The notes under the pieces are model-generated. The model did no database searches, was not told the DNA's origin, and saw only the letters and a list, made by a program, of their open reading frames with translations. A stretch of 64,000 nucleotides of DNA from Haladaptatus halobius (lineage in GTDB: Archaea > Halobacteriota > Halobacteria > Halobacteriales > Haladaptataceae), in contig NZ_CP085340.1 in the NCBI RefSeq assembly GCF_020618475.1, forward strand, positions 186,001 to 250,000, in the 5' to 3' direction. The position numbers and the translations under genes are program-made. Of this stretch, positions 27,901 through 35,835 are shown piece by piece. How positions within the stretch are numbered: position 1 is the stretch's first letter; every line of letters begins with the position of its first letter.

Positions 27901-28654
27901 GCGTGTAGTCGAGATCCTCCTCCCCGAGAACGTCCATCAGCATGTTCACCGGGATCGATTTCCAGTTGAACGTCTCGGTCGGCTCCTGCATGCGCTTGGC
28001 CTTCTCGACAACGCCTTCGGTCCAGCTGTGTTCCGCTGGGCGAAGGACGATCTGGACGAGGACGTCCGTCTCGGCGTGGTCAAACTCGTTGACCATCTCG
28101 GAGGTGATTGCCCCGTATGGATCCTGTGCGAAGTCATCCGGCTCAATCTCGTAGTGCTTAATCGGGATGTGCGGGTCCGGTTGGAGGAGTTCGAGCGTCG
28201 CCCCCGCGAGATACCGATCACCGTCCGGTACTTGCATGAACGAGCGCGGTGCTTCCTCGACCTGCGCGTTCGGGTAGTTGCTCATGATCTGCCGGCGGAG
28301 CTTCCCTGCCGTGCGTTCGCTCCCCGGCACGAATCGGAAGTCGAGACGACCGTCATGGTAGTACAGTTCGAAGGCGTGTGCAGGGCTCTCGTTTCGCTGG
28401 TTCTTTCGGCCACCGTACTCGACCTCATGCAGCGACTCAAGCAATCGCTGGCCCTTCTGGAGGCCACCGCCCTTCTTGTACGGCGTGACGTGATAGACCT
28501 TCTCAACATGCTGGCTAGCGTCTGATATTTCCTCGCGAAGGGCGTCCCGTGTCACATCACCGTTCGTTCCGATCGAGAGGGGTGGGTAGTTGTTCAACCG
28601 CGCCTGTTTGCGCTTATCCACATCGTTGCTGAATGGGTTCGGCAGGAGACTCAT
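24989..28654 (-). CDS. VirD4/TraD-type conjugative coupling ATPase
   Basis: 1221 residues. Walker A is GATRQGKTTFLKHH near residue 445, and Walker B is THVILDEFND near 696. Between and after them come the HerA/FtsK-type features STNGEVGKLVSSMLLRLVF and AACQDLTSQVPKPIYQRVL. The N-terminal 400 residues (MSLLPNPFSNDVDKRKQARL) and C-terminal 350 residues are family-specific, with a probable helical or winged-helix region around 870-950. No obvious membrane helix, so it would be recruited to the membrane through its partner. It should pump DNA through a type IV secretion-like channel. Its start overlaps the stop of the VirB4-like gene by ATGA, indicating one operon. It ends in TAG. Confidence 0.85.
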   Translation of the reverse strand: MSLLPNPFSNDVDKRKQARLNNYPPLSIGTNGDVTRDALREEISDASQHVEKVYHVTPYKKGGGLQKGQRLLESLHEVEYGGRKNQRNESPAHAFELYYHDGRLDFRFVPGSERTAGKLRRQIMSNYPNAQVEEAPRSFMQVPDGDRYLAGATLELLQPDPHIPIKHYEIEPDDFAQDPYGAITSEMVNEFDHAETDVLVQIVLRPAEHSWTEGVVEKAKRMQEPTETFNWKSIPVNMLMDVLGEEDLDYTRTEEPPQEVKNSASIIENQINEKGYHLNINIFALSDDPDEASQRVRNVANEFETFYLSTFDQGFVPVSYTDDDLRKLFTQAAGRRWEDRNMIQSTSALAGACHLLDDEISTPGVEFVTARAGKGVPVGTPRFDFKQVGLDPMTATPLEKEAAMLRNAGAGRPYWYGHGVRNGVEAGVWPEMFEGHTFLDGATRQGKTTFLKHHTNQVIQRSDEFMLAYDPKGQDGQDFVRAIPEADEDDLIFIDIGDPDADQQVTLNFLEPPSDLEPNTPAFDEWAQTIIEGTKALLAQSGGEADFWGARMDRITLTMVKAFADMDEPCTLIDLYYAVAFAREEVWRRIQDQGIRWVEYAEKIAEMDDQDVDAISGRLQKWVQTRELRELTSAPESSINIFDAVREGKKIIVRDQSTNGEVGKLVSSMLLRLVFVAVQWLDRKGEAPAKTHVILDEFNDIIKGQSGITKILSNAAGFNMTVMAACQDLTSQVPKPIYQRVLGQCDFFVTFYPGRKGEAQAVATKQDDETDAEDLMGLDKYEFYMWPRDAEKSRTHTVKCKGLFPIDENDHARDFIRSDDEMASLIAQSKEHYGIDRRTDEEIVADLTFYSGELPTPEEIAGSELTDRESALICKAVYDEQLAQNPADGWIGADTCRARVDEYLTRDVPHMTHLWDLLEQISSRYLEQKTEGRDSYLRVTEKGKYWTLATGKDPKSGNKPHRDLLRDSYEAFTQLGMTIELPEQEDAGHNAPDGLGWVPVANKDDRVLMALTGGRDVTIEAECTTGDDAPGQTCLNLAKAVNGTKRETCLFVVREDIVGRVETTLTDPPFRAQGGEFYNSKRNLRIDGELMERPADGPRSLWESEGHGYVLSDTQRELARFPDAESIFTDTSLYPDVEDGSPVKKPFIPEYEFETTPSDDDYRILVVPDLGLDTEYTDVNPEEELALLQDGTRRTLAEIRTGKNSVDDGGSWIDLDSLRNS

Positions 28655-31600
28655 TCGCGTTCGCCCCCATCCGCAGCGAGCGCTGTCTGTGCCGGCTCAT
28701 GTTCGGGTATTCCCTGGGGTAACTCCGTCCAAGAGCATGCTTCGCTTCGCTCGCGGAGGTAGGCCCAGAAATCTTCGCCGTGATCCGTCGGGTCGTAGTC
28801 CAGGACAGCAAACTCGCGCGGATTCACGTCCATGTCCATCTCTAAGCGCGTCGGGATGCAGCCCTCGCCTTTCACGCGGAGCAACGCTTCGGAGTACCCG
28901 AGGCGTTCGCTCCCCGCTTCGAGGTCGTCGGCATAGGCATACTCGGCAGGACTAAACCCGAGGTCGTCTGCCAGCTCCTCATTCCATTCTTCGAGTGGCT
29001 GGACTGCAATCGTCGCCAAGTTGTTCAGGATAATATCAGCGTCATCAGTGAGGCCGTCTTCGGATTCACGCTTGAAGAACTCTGTAATGGATTGCGTCGA
29101 GAACATGCACGAGACGTCGAAGTGGCGACTGTGGCGGATGAACTGGGTGAAGAACTCCAGCGAGGACGCATATTTCGTCATGTAATGGGCTTCGTCAACC
29201 GAAAACAGCGTCTTCGTGTCCGTAGCCTTGATTTGCTCGTACACCAGCGAGTAGACGATCTGCATCAACAGCCCCGTCAGGCGGTCATCGGTCTTGCCCT
29301 CGGTGATCTGGAGATCGATGTAGATGAAGTCATTCCCGGAAATATCGACGTCCATCGGTTTCGCGAGATAGTGCATGCTCCCGCCGGGGAGGAGCGGTTC
29401 GATATCGTTGTTCAGAATGTCGATGACGTTGGTCTTGCGTTCGCGCTTGGTATCGCCCGCATCGTCGTCAACCAGCACGAACTCCTCGGGTGATTCGACC
29501 ATCTGTTTGAAGACGTCGATCACGTCCATGAACGTCGGACTCTCCTCACCGTGCGTACTCGGATCTTCGTCGATCCCCGCGTCACGGTAGGCGATATCGA
29601 TTGCTTTCTCCCAGACCCCGCGCTTCTTCCCGAGGGGGTAGCCCCGGATATCGTAGTAGCGGTCAACCACCGAAATCGCCCGTTCCTTTGCCTCTTGGAA
29701 CGGCGTTTCCCGCCCAACAACCTCCAGCTTGTCCTCCGGTGTCGGTTCGATGTGCAACGGATTCAGGCCGGTGTCACCGCCGACAACGATCCGCTCGCCA
29801 TCGAAGAGTTGGCACAGGCCGCTGAATTCCTGAAGCGGTTCGAGCGCGACGAACTTCCAGTCGGGATTCTGGAGTTTGAGATCGAGGCCGACGCCGGTCG
29901 ACCGGATGGTTTTCCCGCTCCCAATATCACCAAAGAAGCCCATGTTGTACCCTTTCGTTCGTTTGAACGGGTCGATCATCACGGGTTCATTCAGCTTGGC
30001 ATGCGTGCCGAAGTGTGCGCCACCCGTTTCATAGACGTTGTGTGAGTGATACGGGAAGAGCGCGCCGAGGCCACGCCCGAGCATGTCGAATTGCTTGCCG
30101 ATCGAGTCGTAGGCGAGTGGCGCAGTCGTCAGCAAGCCTTCGTCGTGATGGTAGTCGGCTAGCATCGGGCGGCAGTTTGCGGGTGTCCCCTTGAGCAGGG
30201 ACATGATTTCGCTCCGTGCCTCCTGGAGACTCTCCTGGGTTTCCGCCCGGAGCGTGATGTACGTCCCTGCCTTGAACAGGCCTGAGTCGGATTGCTGGAG
30301 CGTCAACTCGATTTCAGCGGCCGTCTCATACTTGTCCTGCAACTCCTCCGTTCGGTCGTGGTCCTTCTCGACGAGCTTGTCCCGCTTGTACTTGAGCGAG
30401 CGTTTCGCGTCCCGGGCGTCGTCCTGCGCCTCTTGCTGATCCAGACCGACCAGATGGGTTGTAACGTCCACTGCAACCCCAGGGTGGGCGTAGGAGAGCG
30501 CGGCATCCAGCATATTCGGGTGCGGATTCGCGGGCCAATGCTCGATCCACAGTGTGCAGGTGTGTTCGGTCCCATCCAGCACGAGACTTCGCGGGTCGCT
30601 CGTGTCTGTCTCTTGTGGCGCGATGAGCGACTGATAGTGATTCGTGTACTCGGCATCCGTCACGGGAATAGAACTCTCGCCGCTGTCGTCGCTCTCCTCG
30701 GTATCCTCGCGTTCTTCGACCGCGAGCCCCTTGTCGAGATCCCGGATGGACTCGGCCGCCGGTTGGCCTTGGTTGCGCACCGTCTTGCCGAGTGTTGGGA
30801 CTTCTGTCGCGATGGACGACGTGTTGAGTGTCGGTTCCGGCGACGCATCGAGCTGGTCGGCGAGCGTCTCGTAGCCGCTCGTCACTTCGTAATCCGCGTT
30901 CGCCCCGCGTTCGGCCGGGGATTGACGGACGAGGGCCGCAAAGTCGCCGTAGGCGTAGGCGTTCGCCGCCTGGAAGTGATCGGCTAGGACACGGCTGTAT
31001 TCCGTTGCACTCACGGGGAAGGCGCGAAGCCCTTCGAGGCGTTCGAGACCCTTCGTGATCAGTGAGACACGTTGCTCCAGGACTTTGAGCATGGACGGTT
31101 CAAGTTCGCCGCTGGCGATTTTCTGCTTGAGACGGCGTTTTTTCAACCACGGGCCGAGCTTGGGCACGTTCTTCAGGCCGCCGGTCGTGGATTCATCACT
31201 GAATGCGACTTCGTCCGGGCGAACCGAGACGACAAAGTAGTGTTCTCGGTGCATCGTTGTCTTTTCGAGGAGGGTCTCTTTCGCCGCCTTCTCCTCGCAG
31301 ATATCCGCGAGAACGTGGTTGTCTTCTTCGGCGTACTTCCGGGCCATCTTCCGGAAGGTTGAGCGACGCTTCCCGTAGTCCACCGACCGCATTCGGCTGA
31401 CCATCTGTGCGTCGTGGTCGATCGCCCCGGCAAGAATTTTCCCGAACTCATTTACGGTCTCTTCCCAAGCTTCAGGCGTTTTGTCCATCACGTTCGCCGG
31501 TTTTACCCGAATCAAAGCTGAGATCGTTGAATCAGACTGCTTGATGGCATTGTGGCCGTGAATCGGCTGCTCGACTGGCACCATATCCTGTGTCCGCTGA

Positions 31601-31998
31601 CGCGGCGCGGTGAGGAGCCGAACGATCGGGATTTGCTGAAGTACCGGCAGGCGTTCGGTCAGCCGGACGAACGGCGTGATTTGCTGTGTGATACCACTCT
31701 CGGAGGGGTTGGAGTCATGCAACATGATGGATTGATTCGTGATGTGATTAACGCGCAGTCGCAGGTAGCGGACGACGTCAAGTTCGGGCGGTACCCAGAA
31801 CAGGACGATAATACCGCCGAGGAGCGACAGTGCGAACGCGATGATAAAGACGATGCGAAGCCAGCCACCCGCGGTAATCGCCCCGAGGAGGGCCGCCCAC
31901 GGAGCCACGAGACTGACGAAGATCTCTTTCTCGGTCCAGCGACCGAGAATTTCACTGTTCAGCGAGTAGTTCGACAGGATTGTCGCATGTTTGCTCAT
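28651..31998 (-). CDS. VirB4-like conjugation ATPase with N-terminal membrane segment
   Basis: 1115 residues. Residues 20-75 hold two hydrophobic helices (VAPWAALLGAITAGGWLRIV and FIIAFALSLLGGIIVLFWVP), similar to a PrgI/VirB3-type membrane part fused to VirB4. Walker A is FFGDIGSGKTIRST near residue 690, and Walker B is TLFSVDEAHYM near 933, followed by SRHFDVSCMFSTQSITEFF, typical of VirB4/TraC. It energises assembly of the mating channel at the cell membrane. It overlaps the downstream coupling-protein gene and the upstream TrbL-like gene by 4 nt (ATGA) each, so the three are translationally linked. An acidic insert near 415-460 is haloarchaeal in character. Confidence 0.85.
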   Translation of the reverse strand: MSKHATILSNYSLNSEILGRWTEKEIFVSLVAPWAALLGAITAGGWLRIVFIIAFALSLLGGIIVLFWVPPELDVVRYLRLRVNHITNQSIMLHDSNPSESGITQQITPFVRLTERLPVLQQIPIVRLLTAPRQRTQDMVPVEQPIHGHNAIKQSDSTISALIRVKPANVMDKTPEAWEETVNEFGKILAGAIDHDAQMVSRMRSVDYGKRRSTFRKMARKYAEEDNHVLADICEEKAAKETLLEKTTMHREHYFVVSVRPDEVAFSDESTTGGLKNVPKLGPWLKKRRLKQKIASGELEPSMLKVLEQRVSLITKGLERLEGLRAFPVSATEYSRVLADHFQAANAYAYGDFAALVRQSPAERGANADYEVTSGYETLADQLDASPEPTLNTSSIATEVPTLGKTVRNQGQPAAESIRDLDKGLAVEEREDTEESDDSGESSIPVTDAEYTNHYQSLIAPQETDTSDPRSLVLDGTEHTCTLWIEHWPANPHPNMLDAALSYAHPGVAVDVTTHLVGLDQQEAQDDARDAKRSLKYKRDKLVEKDHDRTEELQDKYETAAEIELTLQQSDSGLFKAGTYITLRAETQESLQEARSEIMSLLKGTPANCRPMLADYHHDEGLLTTAPLAYDSIGKQFDMLGRGLGALFPYHSHNVYETGGAHFGTHAKLNEPVMIDPFKRTKGYNMGFFGDIGSGKTIRSTGVGLDLKLQNPDWKFVALEPLQEFSGLCQLFDGERIVVGGDTGLNPLHIEPTPEDKLEVVGRETPFQEAKERAISVVDRYYDIRGYPLGKKRGVWEKAIDIAYRDAGIDEDPSTHGEESPTFMDVIDVFKQMVESPEEFVLVDDDAGDTKRERKTNVIDILNNDIEPLLPGGSMHYLAKPMDVDISGNDFIYIDLQITEGKTDDRLTGLLMQIVYSLVYEQIKATDTKTLFSVDEAHYMTKYASSLEFFTQFIRHSRHFDVSCMFSTQSITEFFKRESEDGLTDDADIILNNLATIAVQPLEEWNEELADDLGFSPAEYAYADDLEAGSERLGYSEALLRVKGEGCIPTRLEMDMDVNPREFAVLDYDPTDHGEDFWAYLRERSEACSWTELPQGIPEHEPAQTALAADGGERE

Positions 31999-33236
31999 GG
32001 TTTCCTCCTGAGAGTGTGTTTGAAGCGGTCACGGTACGTCGAAGACTGACTGTAGTCCCCGAGCGTTCGTTGGGTTCCTCCGTCAGCGGCCGTCCCGCGA
32101 CCGAAGCGCCCGCCGATACGTCCGAGGACACCACTGTCTTCGTCGTCATCTGACGCGGTGAACTTCTTGTACTGGTTCTGTGTCTTCCGTACGGTTTTCC
32201 GCGAGAGCCGTTCCATTCCACCCTTAGAGGTGAGATAGGTCGAATAGAGCGGGTAGAAAATGCCGATTAAGAGGAGCGCGATACTCGTCAGAACGGCACC
32301 CAACCCTTTCAGTGAAATCGACCATTTCAGCGTCCAACTCACGAGGAGGATGAACGCCATCGGGAGCGACATCGTCACGAAATTCAGCCACTGCCACGCG
32401 AGACTACTACACAGCGAGCGCATGCGACGGTGTGGCCCAAGATACGCGCCCGTGATCAGAATCGGCATCCCAACTTTGTAGACGAGAAGCGCAGTGTCGA
32501 TGAGCTTGTAGACCATCGCGAGGACGACCATCTCGATCCACCCGATCGCCGCGAACGTCACGCCTCCGATAATCGGGGCCGAACCAAGCTTGACGAGACT
32601 GCCGAACGAACTGGTCATTTGCTTCGGACTCGGGGCGATTGCGTTCGCCGCCGTATCGACGAACATCTCCACGAACGTCGAGAGCGGCCACCATAGCGTG
32701 AACCAGACCACAGTCGCCATGACAGCAACCGTAATCGCCGACTGACGGCCGCTACTGATGAGGCCAGTGAACGGCGACACCGCCGCACGGACGGAGGCGA
32801 GCATGATCAACACCGCGCCAGCAAAGCCGATTGTAACCGGTATATAGATTTGCCAGAACAGAGCCTTATACGGCTGATTCGTCGGAGTTCCGAATATCCC
32901 CATCGGACCGTTATTCACGGGATGGTTCACGCCAACGAGGAAATCGATGATTTGCCGGAATAGCCACATCACCGACCCGGTCGCAAGTTTGCCAAAGGCA
33001 CCGAGAAGGCCAGTCAGGTAATCGAGCGGGTCAAAGCTAATCAGACCACCGCCACCGCCGCCACCTGTCCAGTGGCTTTGATTCGGGGCAGTAGTCGTCA
33101 CGGTCGTCGGGCTCGTGGTGGTTGCGTTCGCCGCGGTCGTGTTGTTGCCTGTCGTTGGGAGTTCCTGTGCGGCACCGCTAGTCGCTAGCAGTACCACAAC
33201 GAGAAGTCCAAGCACGACTCTGGTAAGATAGTCCAT
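31995..33236 (-). CDS. VirB6/TrbL-like polytopic conjugation protein
   Basis: 413 residues from ATG 33236 (MDYLTRVVLGLLVVVLLATS), a signal peptide ending near GAAQE; the open frame upstream to 33323 has no signal-peptide logic. A Thr/Asn-rich extracellular linker (about 25-60) precedes a glycine run and at least seven membrane helices, for example FGKLATGSVMWLFRQIIDFL, VTIGFAGAVLIMLASVRAAV, IAALLLIGIF-type segments near 340-360, and a charged cytosolic tail (RKTVRKTQNQYKKFTASDDD). This layout is that of TrbL/VirB6 channel components. Overlaps the VirB4 gene by 4 nt. Likely the inner-membrane pore of the mating apparatus. Confidence 0.75.
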   Translation of the reverse strand: MDYLTRVVLGLLVVVLLATSGAAQELPTTGNNTTAANATTTSPTTVTTTAPNQSHWTGGGGGGGLISFDPLDYLTGLLGAFGKLATGSVMWLFRQIIDFLVGVNHPVNNGPMGIFGTPTNQPYKALFWQIYIPVTIGFAGAVLIMLASVRAAVSPFTGLISSGRQSAITVAVMATVVWFTLWWPLSTFVEMFVDTAANAIAPSPKQMTSSFGSLVKLGSAPIIGGVTFAAIGWIEMVVLAMVYKLIDTALLVYKVGMPILITGAYLGPHRRMRSLCSSLAWQWLNFVTMSLPMAFILLVSWTLKWSISLKGLGAVLTSIALLLIGIFYPLYSTYLTSKGGMERLSRKTVRKTQNQYKKFTASDDDEDSGVLGRIGGRFGRGTAADGGTQRTLGDYSQSSTYRDRFKHTLRRKP

Positions 33237-33261
33237 GTCTGAAGGGGTGAAAGAGGGGTTC

Positions 33262-33708
33262 TCAGACCAACGGGATGCACGACATCGCGTTCGGGAACAC
33301 ACCGAAGGAGATGGCGATCGCAATCACCGGAATGAGGATCATCAATTGTCCGATTCCTTTCCATCCTTTCCCTTTCATCTGGGACAGCGAGGAGTGCTGA
33401 CTGCCGCTGCGAGAGTACGGTTCAGCGGCTGTCCCGCCTGCGATCGCCATGATACAACCAGCGAGACCAACGATCATGGCAGATGGAACGCCCCAGGAAA
33501 TCATCTGACCGAGACTGGTCGAACAGATATTTTGACCGGGGCCACTTTGGGCGACAGCGACGACGATAGTCGCCCGCGTCGCGAGCATGGCGCCGAGGAC
33601 TTGACCGAATTGGCCGGCCGTGAGTGGCATACTATCGCCCATAATGCGCTTCCAGGTCGTGTTGATTGCTGTACCAGTTTGCTCGAGGGTTTGACTTAGG
33701 AATTTCAT
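33262..33708 (-). CDS. Small membrane protein at the head of the conjugation operon
   Basis: 148 residues, MKFLSQTLEQTGTAINTTWK at the start. Three hydrophobic helices: QVLGAMLATRATIVVAVAQS, GVPSAMIVGLAGCIMAIAGG and GIGQLMILIPVIAIAISFGV. Two cysteines lie outside or at helix ends (NICSTS, NAMSCIPLV). The size and two- to three-helix plan recall VirB2-type pilin subunits or small conjugation membrane proteins, but there is no clear pilin peptidase site. It is first in the operon, 25 bp before the TrbL-like gene. Role in the channel or surface appendage is an inference from position. Confidence 0.65.
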   Translation of the reverse strand: MKFLSQTLEQTGTAINTTWKRIMGDSMPLTAGQFGQVLGAMLATRATIVVAVAQSGPGQNICSTSLGQMISWGVPSAMIVGLAGCIMAIAGGTAAEPYSRSGSQHSSLSQMKGKGWKGIGQLMILIPVIAIAISFGVFPNAMSCIPLV

Positions 33709-33852
33709 TGGTTCATCAGGGGAGTTTTATCTGGCATGCTGTACAAGTAGCACGATATGCGTCGTAATGGCCCAATTCAGGCTTATTACAGACCACAACA
33801 AACAGTATAATGTACACTAACATAAACCTTAGGTACAACAGAGGTTGTCCTA
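33709..33852. promoter_or_regulatory. Divergent promoter region of the conjugation module
   Basis: 144 bp between the leftward operon and the rightward small genes. A TTTTATCT box at 33724-33731 would serve the minus strand, about 20-25 bp before ATG 33708. ACATAAACC near 33821-33829 would serve the plus strand, about 27 bp before ATG 33853. The segment ATAATGTAC at 33807-33815 is identical to half of the palindrome at 21954-21968. Confidence 0.45.
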
Positions 33853-34020
33853 ATGTCTGATGAAGACGGCAGTGACGAGCAAAAATATATTAATATCAAA
33901 CTTCCGCGAGACCAATACGATCAACTCGTGGAAACCAAAGAACGACACGGGATGACGTGGAAAGGACTCCTTCTCCATGCTCAACGAGACCTACGAAAGA
34001 ATAATAACGAAAGCGACTGA
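33853..34020 (+). CDS. Small possible ribbon-helix-helix DNA-binding protein
   Basis: 55 residues, too short for many gene finders: MSDEDGSDEQKYINIKLPRD, then QYDQLVETKERHGMTWKGLL and a charged helical end. The pattern strand (YINIKLP), helix (YDQLVETKERHG), T-W, helix (KGLLLHAQRDLRK) is that of the ribbon-helix-helix fold used by plasmid repressors and relaxosome accessory proteins. It is divergent from the conjugation operon and shares its promoter region, so control of that operon or of a transfer origin is a reasonable guess. It ends 33 bp before the next small gene. Confidence 0.65.
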   Translation: MSDEDGSDEQKYINIKLPRDQYDQLVETKERHGMTWKGLLLHAQRDLRKNNNESD

Positions 34021-34053
34021 ATAAACCTAATAGAAACCAAAGGAAAATAGAGC

Positions 34054-34308
34054 ATGGGACTCATATTCAGCGATCGGGCAGACGCAAAGGCCGCGAAATT
34101 CGTCGGAGTTCTGACTGCAGCTTACGGTCTTGTAGCTATGAACTCAGAGTCGTGGGGAATCCTCTCAGGAGCGACTCTTATCGTCGCTGGTATCGTTCTA
34201 TTCCGCCATAACGCCCAGACAGTGAATGGCATCCGTGGTATTCTCAGGAATATCCTCTTCTTCGTCCTGCTCATCATCGCAGCCGGACTTGGTCCTGCGA
34301 GTCCCTAA
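34054..34308 (+). CDS. Small two- to three-helix membrane protein
   Basis: 84 residues, MGLIFSDRADAKAAKFVGVL at the start. Hydrophobic segments: FVGVLTAAYGLVAM, GILSGATLIVAGIVLF and ILFFVLLIIAAGLG. No enzymatic motif. It follows the small DNA-binding candidate by 33 bp on the same strand, probably one transcript. Its stop overlaps the stop of the convergent regulator gene at 34305 by a few bases. Function unknown; entry exclusion or channel accessory roles are possible for such genes in conjugative modules, but not shown. Confidence 0.6.
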   Translation: MGLIFSDRADAKAAKFVGVLTAAYGLVAMNSESWGILSGATLIVAGIVLFRHNAQTVNGIRGILRNILFFVLLIIAAGLGPASP

Positions 34309-34715
34309 CGATCCTTGTCCATCTCGTCAATCTTCTCTGCAACTTCCGTAAACCGCTCCAGGACTGCCGACCGAAAGTTCTCCAGTTCGTTCTCCAGTTG
34401 CTCGTTCTTCTCCTGGAGGTCTTCGACGTCCTGCTGGAGCTGCTCGACCGTTTCACCGGGTGCCATAATATCTTCAGCTACCTGTGCTCCCTCGTCTGTG
34501 AGTCGGTAGGAGTTCGCTCGATTGGAACTGCCGACGTCTAGCATCTCGCCCTTCTCCAGGTAGCCTTGTTCAATCAACTCACCAGCGTGATAGCCTATCG
34601 TATTGTTTGAGAGATTGGTCTCGCTAGTGAGGTCACGAGTTGTCACTGGTGCGGTAAGTTGGGTCGCTACTTTGAGAATTTGTGCTTGTTTTGGGTGTAT
34701 CGAATCCTTGCCCAT
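34305..34715 (-). CDS. Winged-helix regulator with C-terminal coiled coil
   Basis: 136 residues from ATG 34715. I prefer this to the in-frame GTG at 34727 because the TATA element at 34741-34748 lies 26-30 bp before it, as in leaderless transcripts. Residues 5-75 form a winged helix: HPKQAQILKVATQLTAPVTT, RDLTSETNLSNNTIGYHAGE and GYLEKGEMLDVGSSNRANSY. Residues 85-135 are a heptad-rich coiled coil (VEQLQQDVEDLQEKNEQLEN), which should dimerise it. Likely the repressor of the conjugation region; a tandem repeat upstream of its own TATA box suggests autoregulation. Confidence 0.75.
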   Translation of the reverse strand: MGKDSIHPKQAQILKVATQLTAPVTTRDLTSETNLSNNTIGYHAGELIEQGYLEKGEMLDVGSSNRANSYRLTDEGAQVAEDIMAPGETVEQLQQDVEDLQEKNEQLENELENFRSAVLERFTEVAEKIDEMDKDR

Positions 34716-34750
34716 ATTTTGATGCACCCTCCCCCTTGGTATATAATTTG

Positions 34751-34772
34751 GTATCGAATCCGTATCAAATCC
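34751..34772 (-). promoter_or_regulatory. Tandem 11-bp operator-like repeat at the regulator promoter
   Basis: GTATCGAATCC (34751-34761) and GTATCAAATCC (34762-34772) are adjacent direct repeats differing at one base. They lie just upstream (on the minus strand) of the TATATAAT element at 34739-34747, over the BRE position. An 11-bp period puts both on one DNA face, suiting a dimeric winged-helix protein such as the adjacent gene product. Confidence 0.55.
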
Positions 34773-35803
34773 AGAACGGCGAATACAATAGGACCAAACA
34801 AAGGAACGTAGCTATTGGGAAAAGAAAACCTGAGCGTCACTCGAAATCATTGTCTGAATAACTATCGTCAAGCAGATAAGATAACGTCTAAACCATCTAG
34901 CCGTCCACCAACACAGTGAAAGTGGCACCCCAGAGGGTTTCCAGCAGGATCGAGCAAATCCCGCGAGAAGCGACGGACAGAACACGCCGACGAATGGGAC
35001 AGTCCACTATGCAGAACCACAGGAAAGAGAACCTACAGTAGTGGGACAGTCTACCCGAGGTCACACGAGGAAACAAGAGAGCGAGACTGTGGGACAGTCA
35101 AGCCGTACCGAACCCTGAGGGGAATAGACCGACGAAAAGGGGACAGTCCAACAATGCGCCCAGCGGGCCAGCTGAGAACAACGTGATGACAACAGGAAAA
35201 CGACACAACACTGGCAGCAAGCCGCCATGAGCAGCACCAGGCAGTGTGCCGCACAGCGGAGAGGCCACAATAGCACAGCAACCGCTACCGCGCCCGCGAC
35301 AGCAGAATAGGACTACCGATGGCCAGCACAGGTGAGAATAGCCGTGATACCCTTGGAAGAGCAACAGACGAGAAAAGTAGACAGTCTGCCCTGCCGGGAC
35401 AGAAGAGGAAACCACTGAGCGCTTGTGTGGGGTGCCAGTATCCGCACTGGAGAAGGGTGCCGACGAGCGACACGCAGTCAACCAGTCTTGGTGCACTCTT
35501 CACTTGTTTAATTTGCATCTCACGCCATGGTTGCTGTCGAGTGGTGTCATCAGTGGCTGTCGTGGTGTCGTGAATGGGAGCGCCGTCAGCGATCATCTAC
35601 TCGCTGTTCGCCGTCTCGTGGCGAGGTCGATTTGATTTTAGCAGTGTGTCAATAAAACGACCTGTGAACACTAAGCTAGAGCGCTTTTATAATATGATAG
35701 GGATAAACTTTATCTAACTTCATTACTGTGTTTTACTTGAGATAATCAGAAGAAAATAGACAAAACACGTACTCTCGAACGTATCCAGACAGATCAAATA
35801 GAT
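34773..35803. other. 1-kb noncoding region with spaced direct repeats
   Basis: No believable gene: minus-strand frames here (for example 35098-35496) are rich in Cys, Ser and Leu and poor in acidic residues, unlike haloarchaeal proteins. The stretch holds a GGGACAGTC repeat series (34996-35148). Its position next to the conjugation module and its regulator makes it a candidate cis-acting replication, partition or transfer region. Confidence 0.6.
34996..35148 (+). repeat. Four GGGACAGTC direct repeats at about 48-bp period
   Basis: GGGACAGTC occurs at 34996-35004, 35043-35051, 35091-35099 and 35140-35148: start-to-start distances 47, 48 and 49. A partial copy, TAGACAGTC, lies at 35379-35387, 239 bp further on, close to five more periods, and GGGACAG at 35397. 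All are on the same strand. Iteron-like. Confidence 0.75.
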
Positions 35804-35805
35804 AA

Positions 35806-35813
35806 CGTATAAG
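35806..35813 (+). promoter_or_regulatory. TATA element of the GH92 gene
   Basis: CGTATAAG is centred 26 bp before ATG 35836, the spacing expected for a leaderless haloarchaeal mRNA. A second TATA-like TTTTATAATA lies near 35685-35694. Confidence 0.5.
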
Positions 35814-35835
35814 AACAAACCGAAACGGAACACCC

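Noticed and set aside
35098..35496. 132-residue minus-strand frame in the 35-kb noncoding stretch
   Set aside because: Rich in Cys, Ser, Leu, poor in Asp/Glu; not haloarchaeal in composition, and it lies over the spaced repeats.
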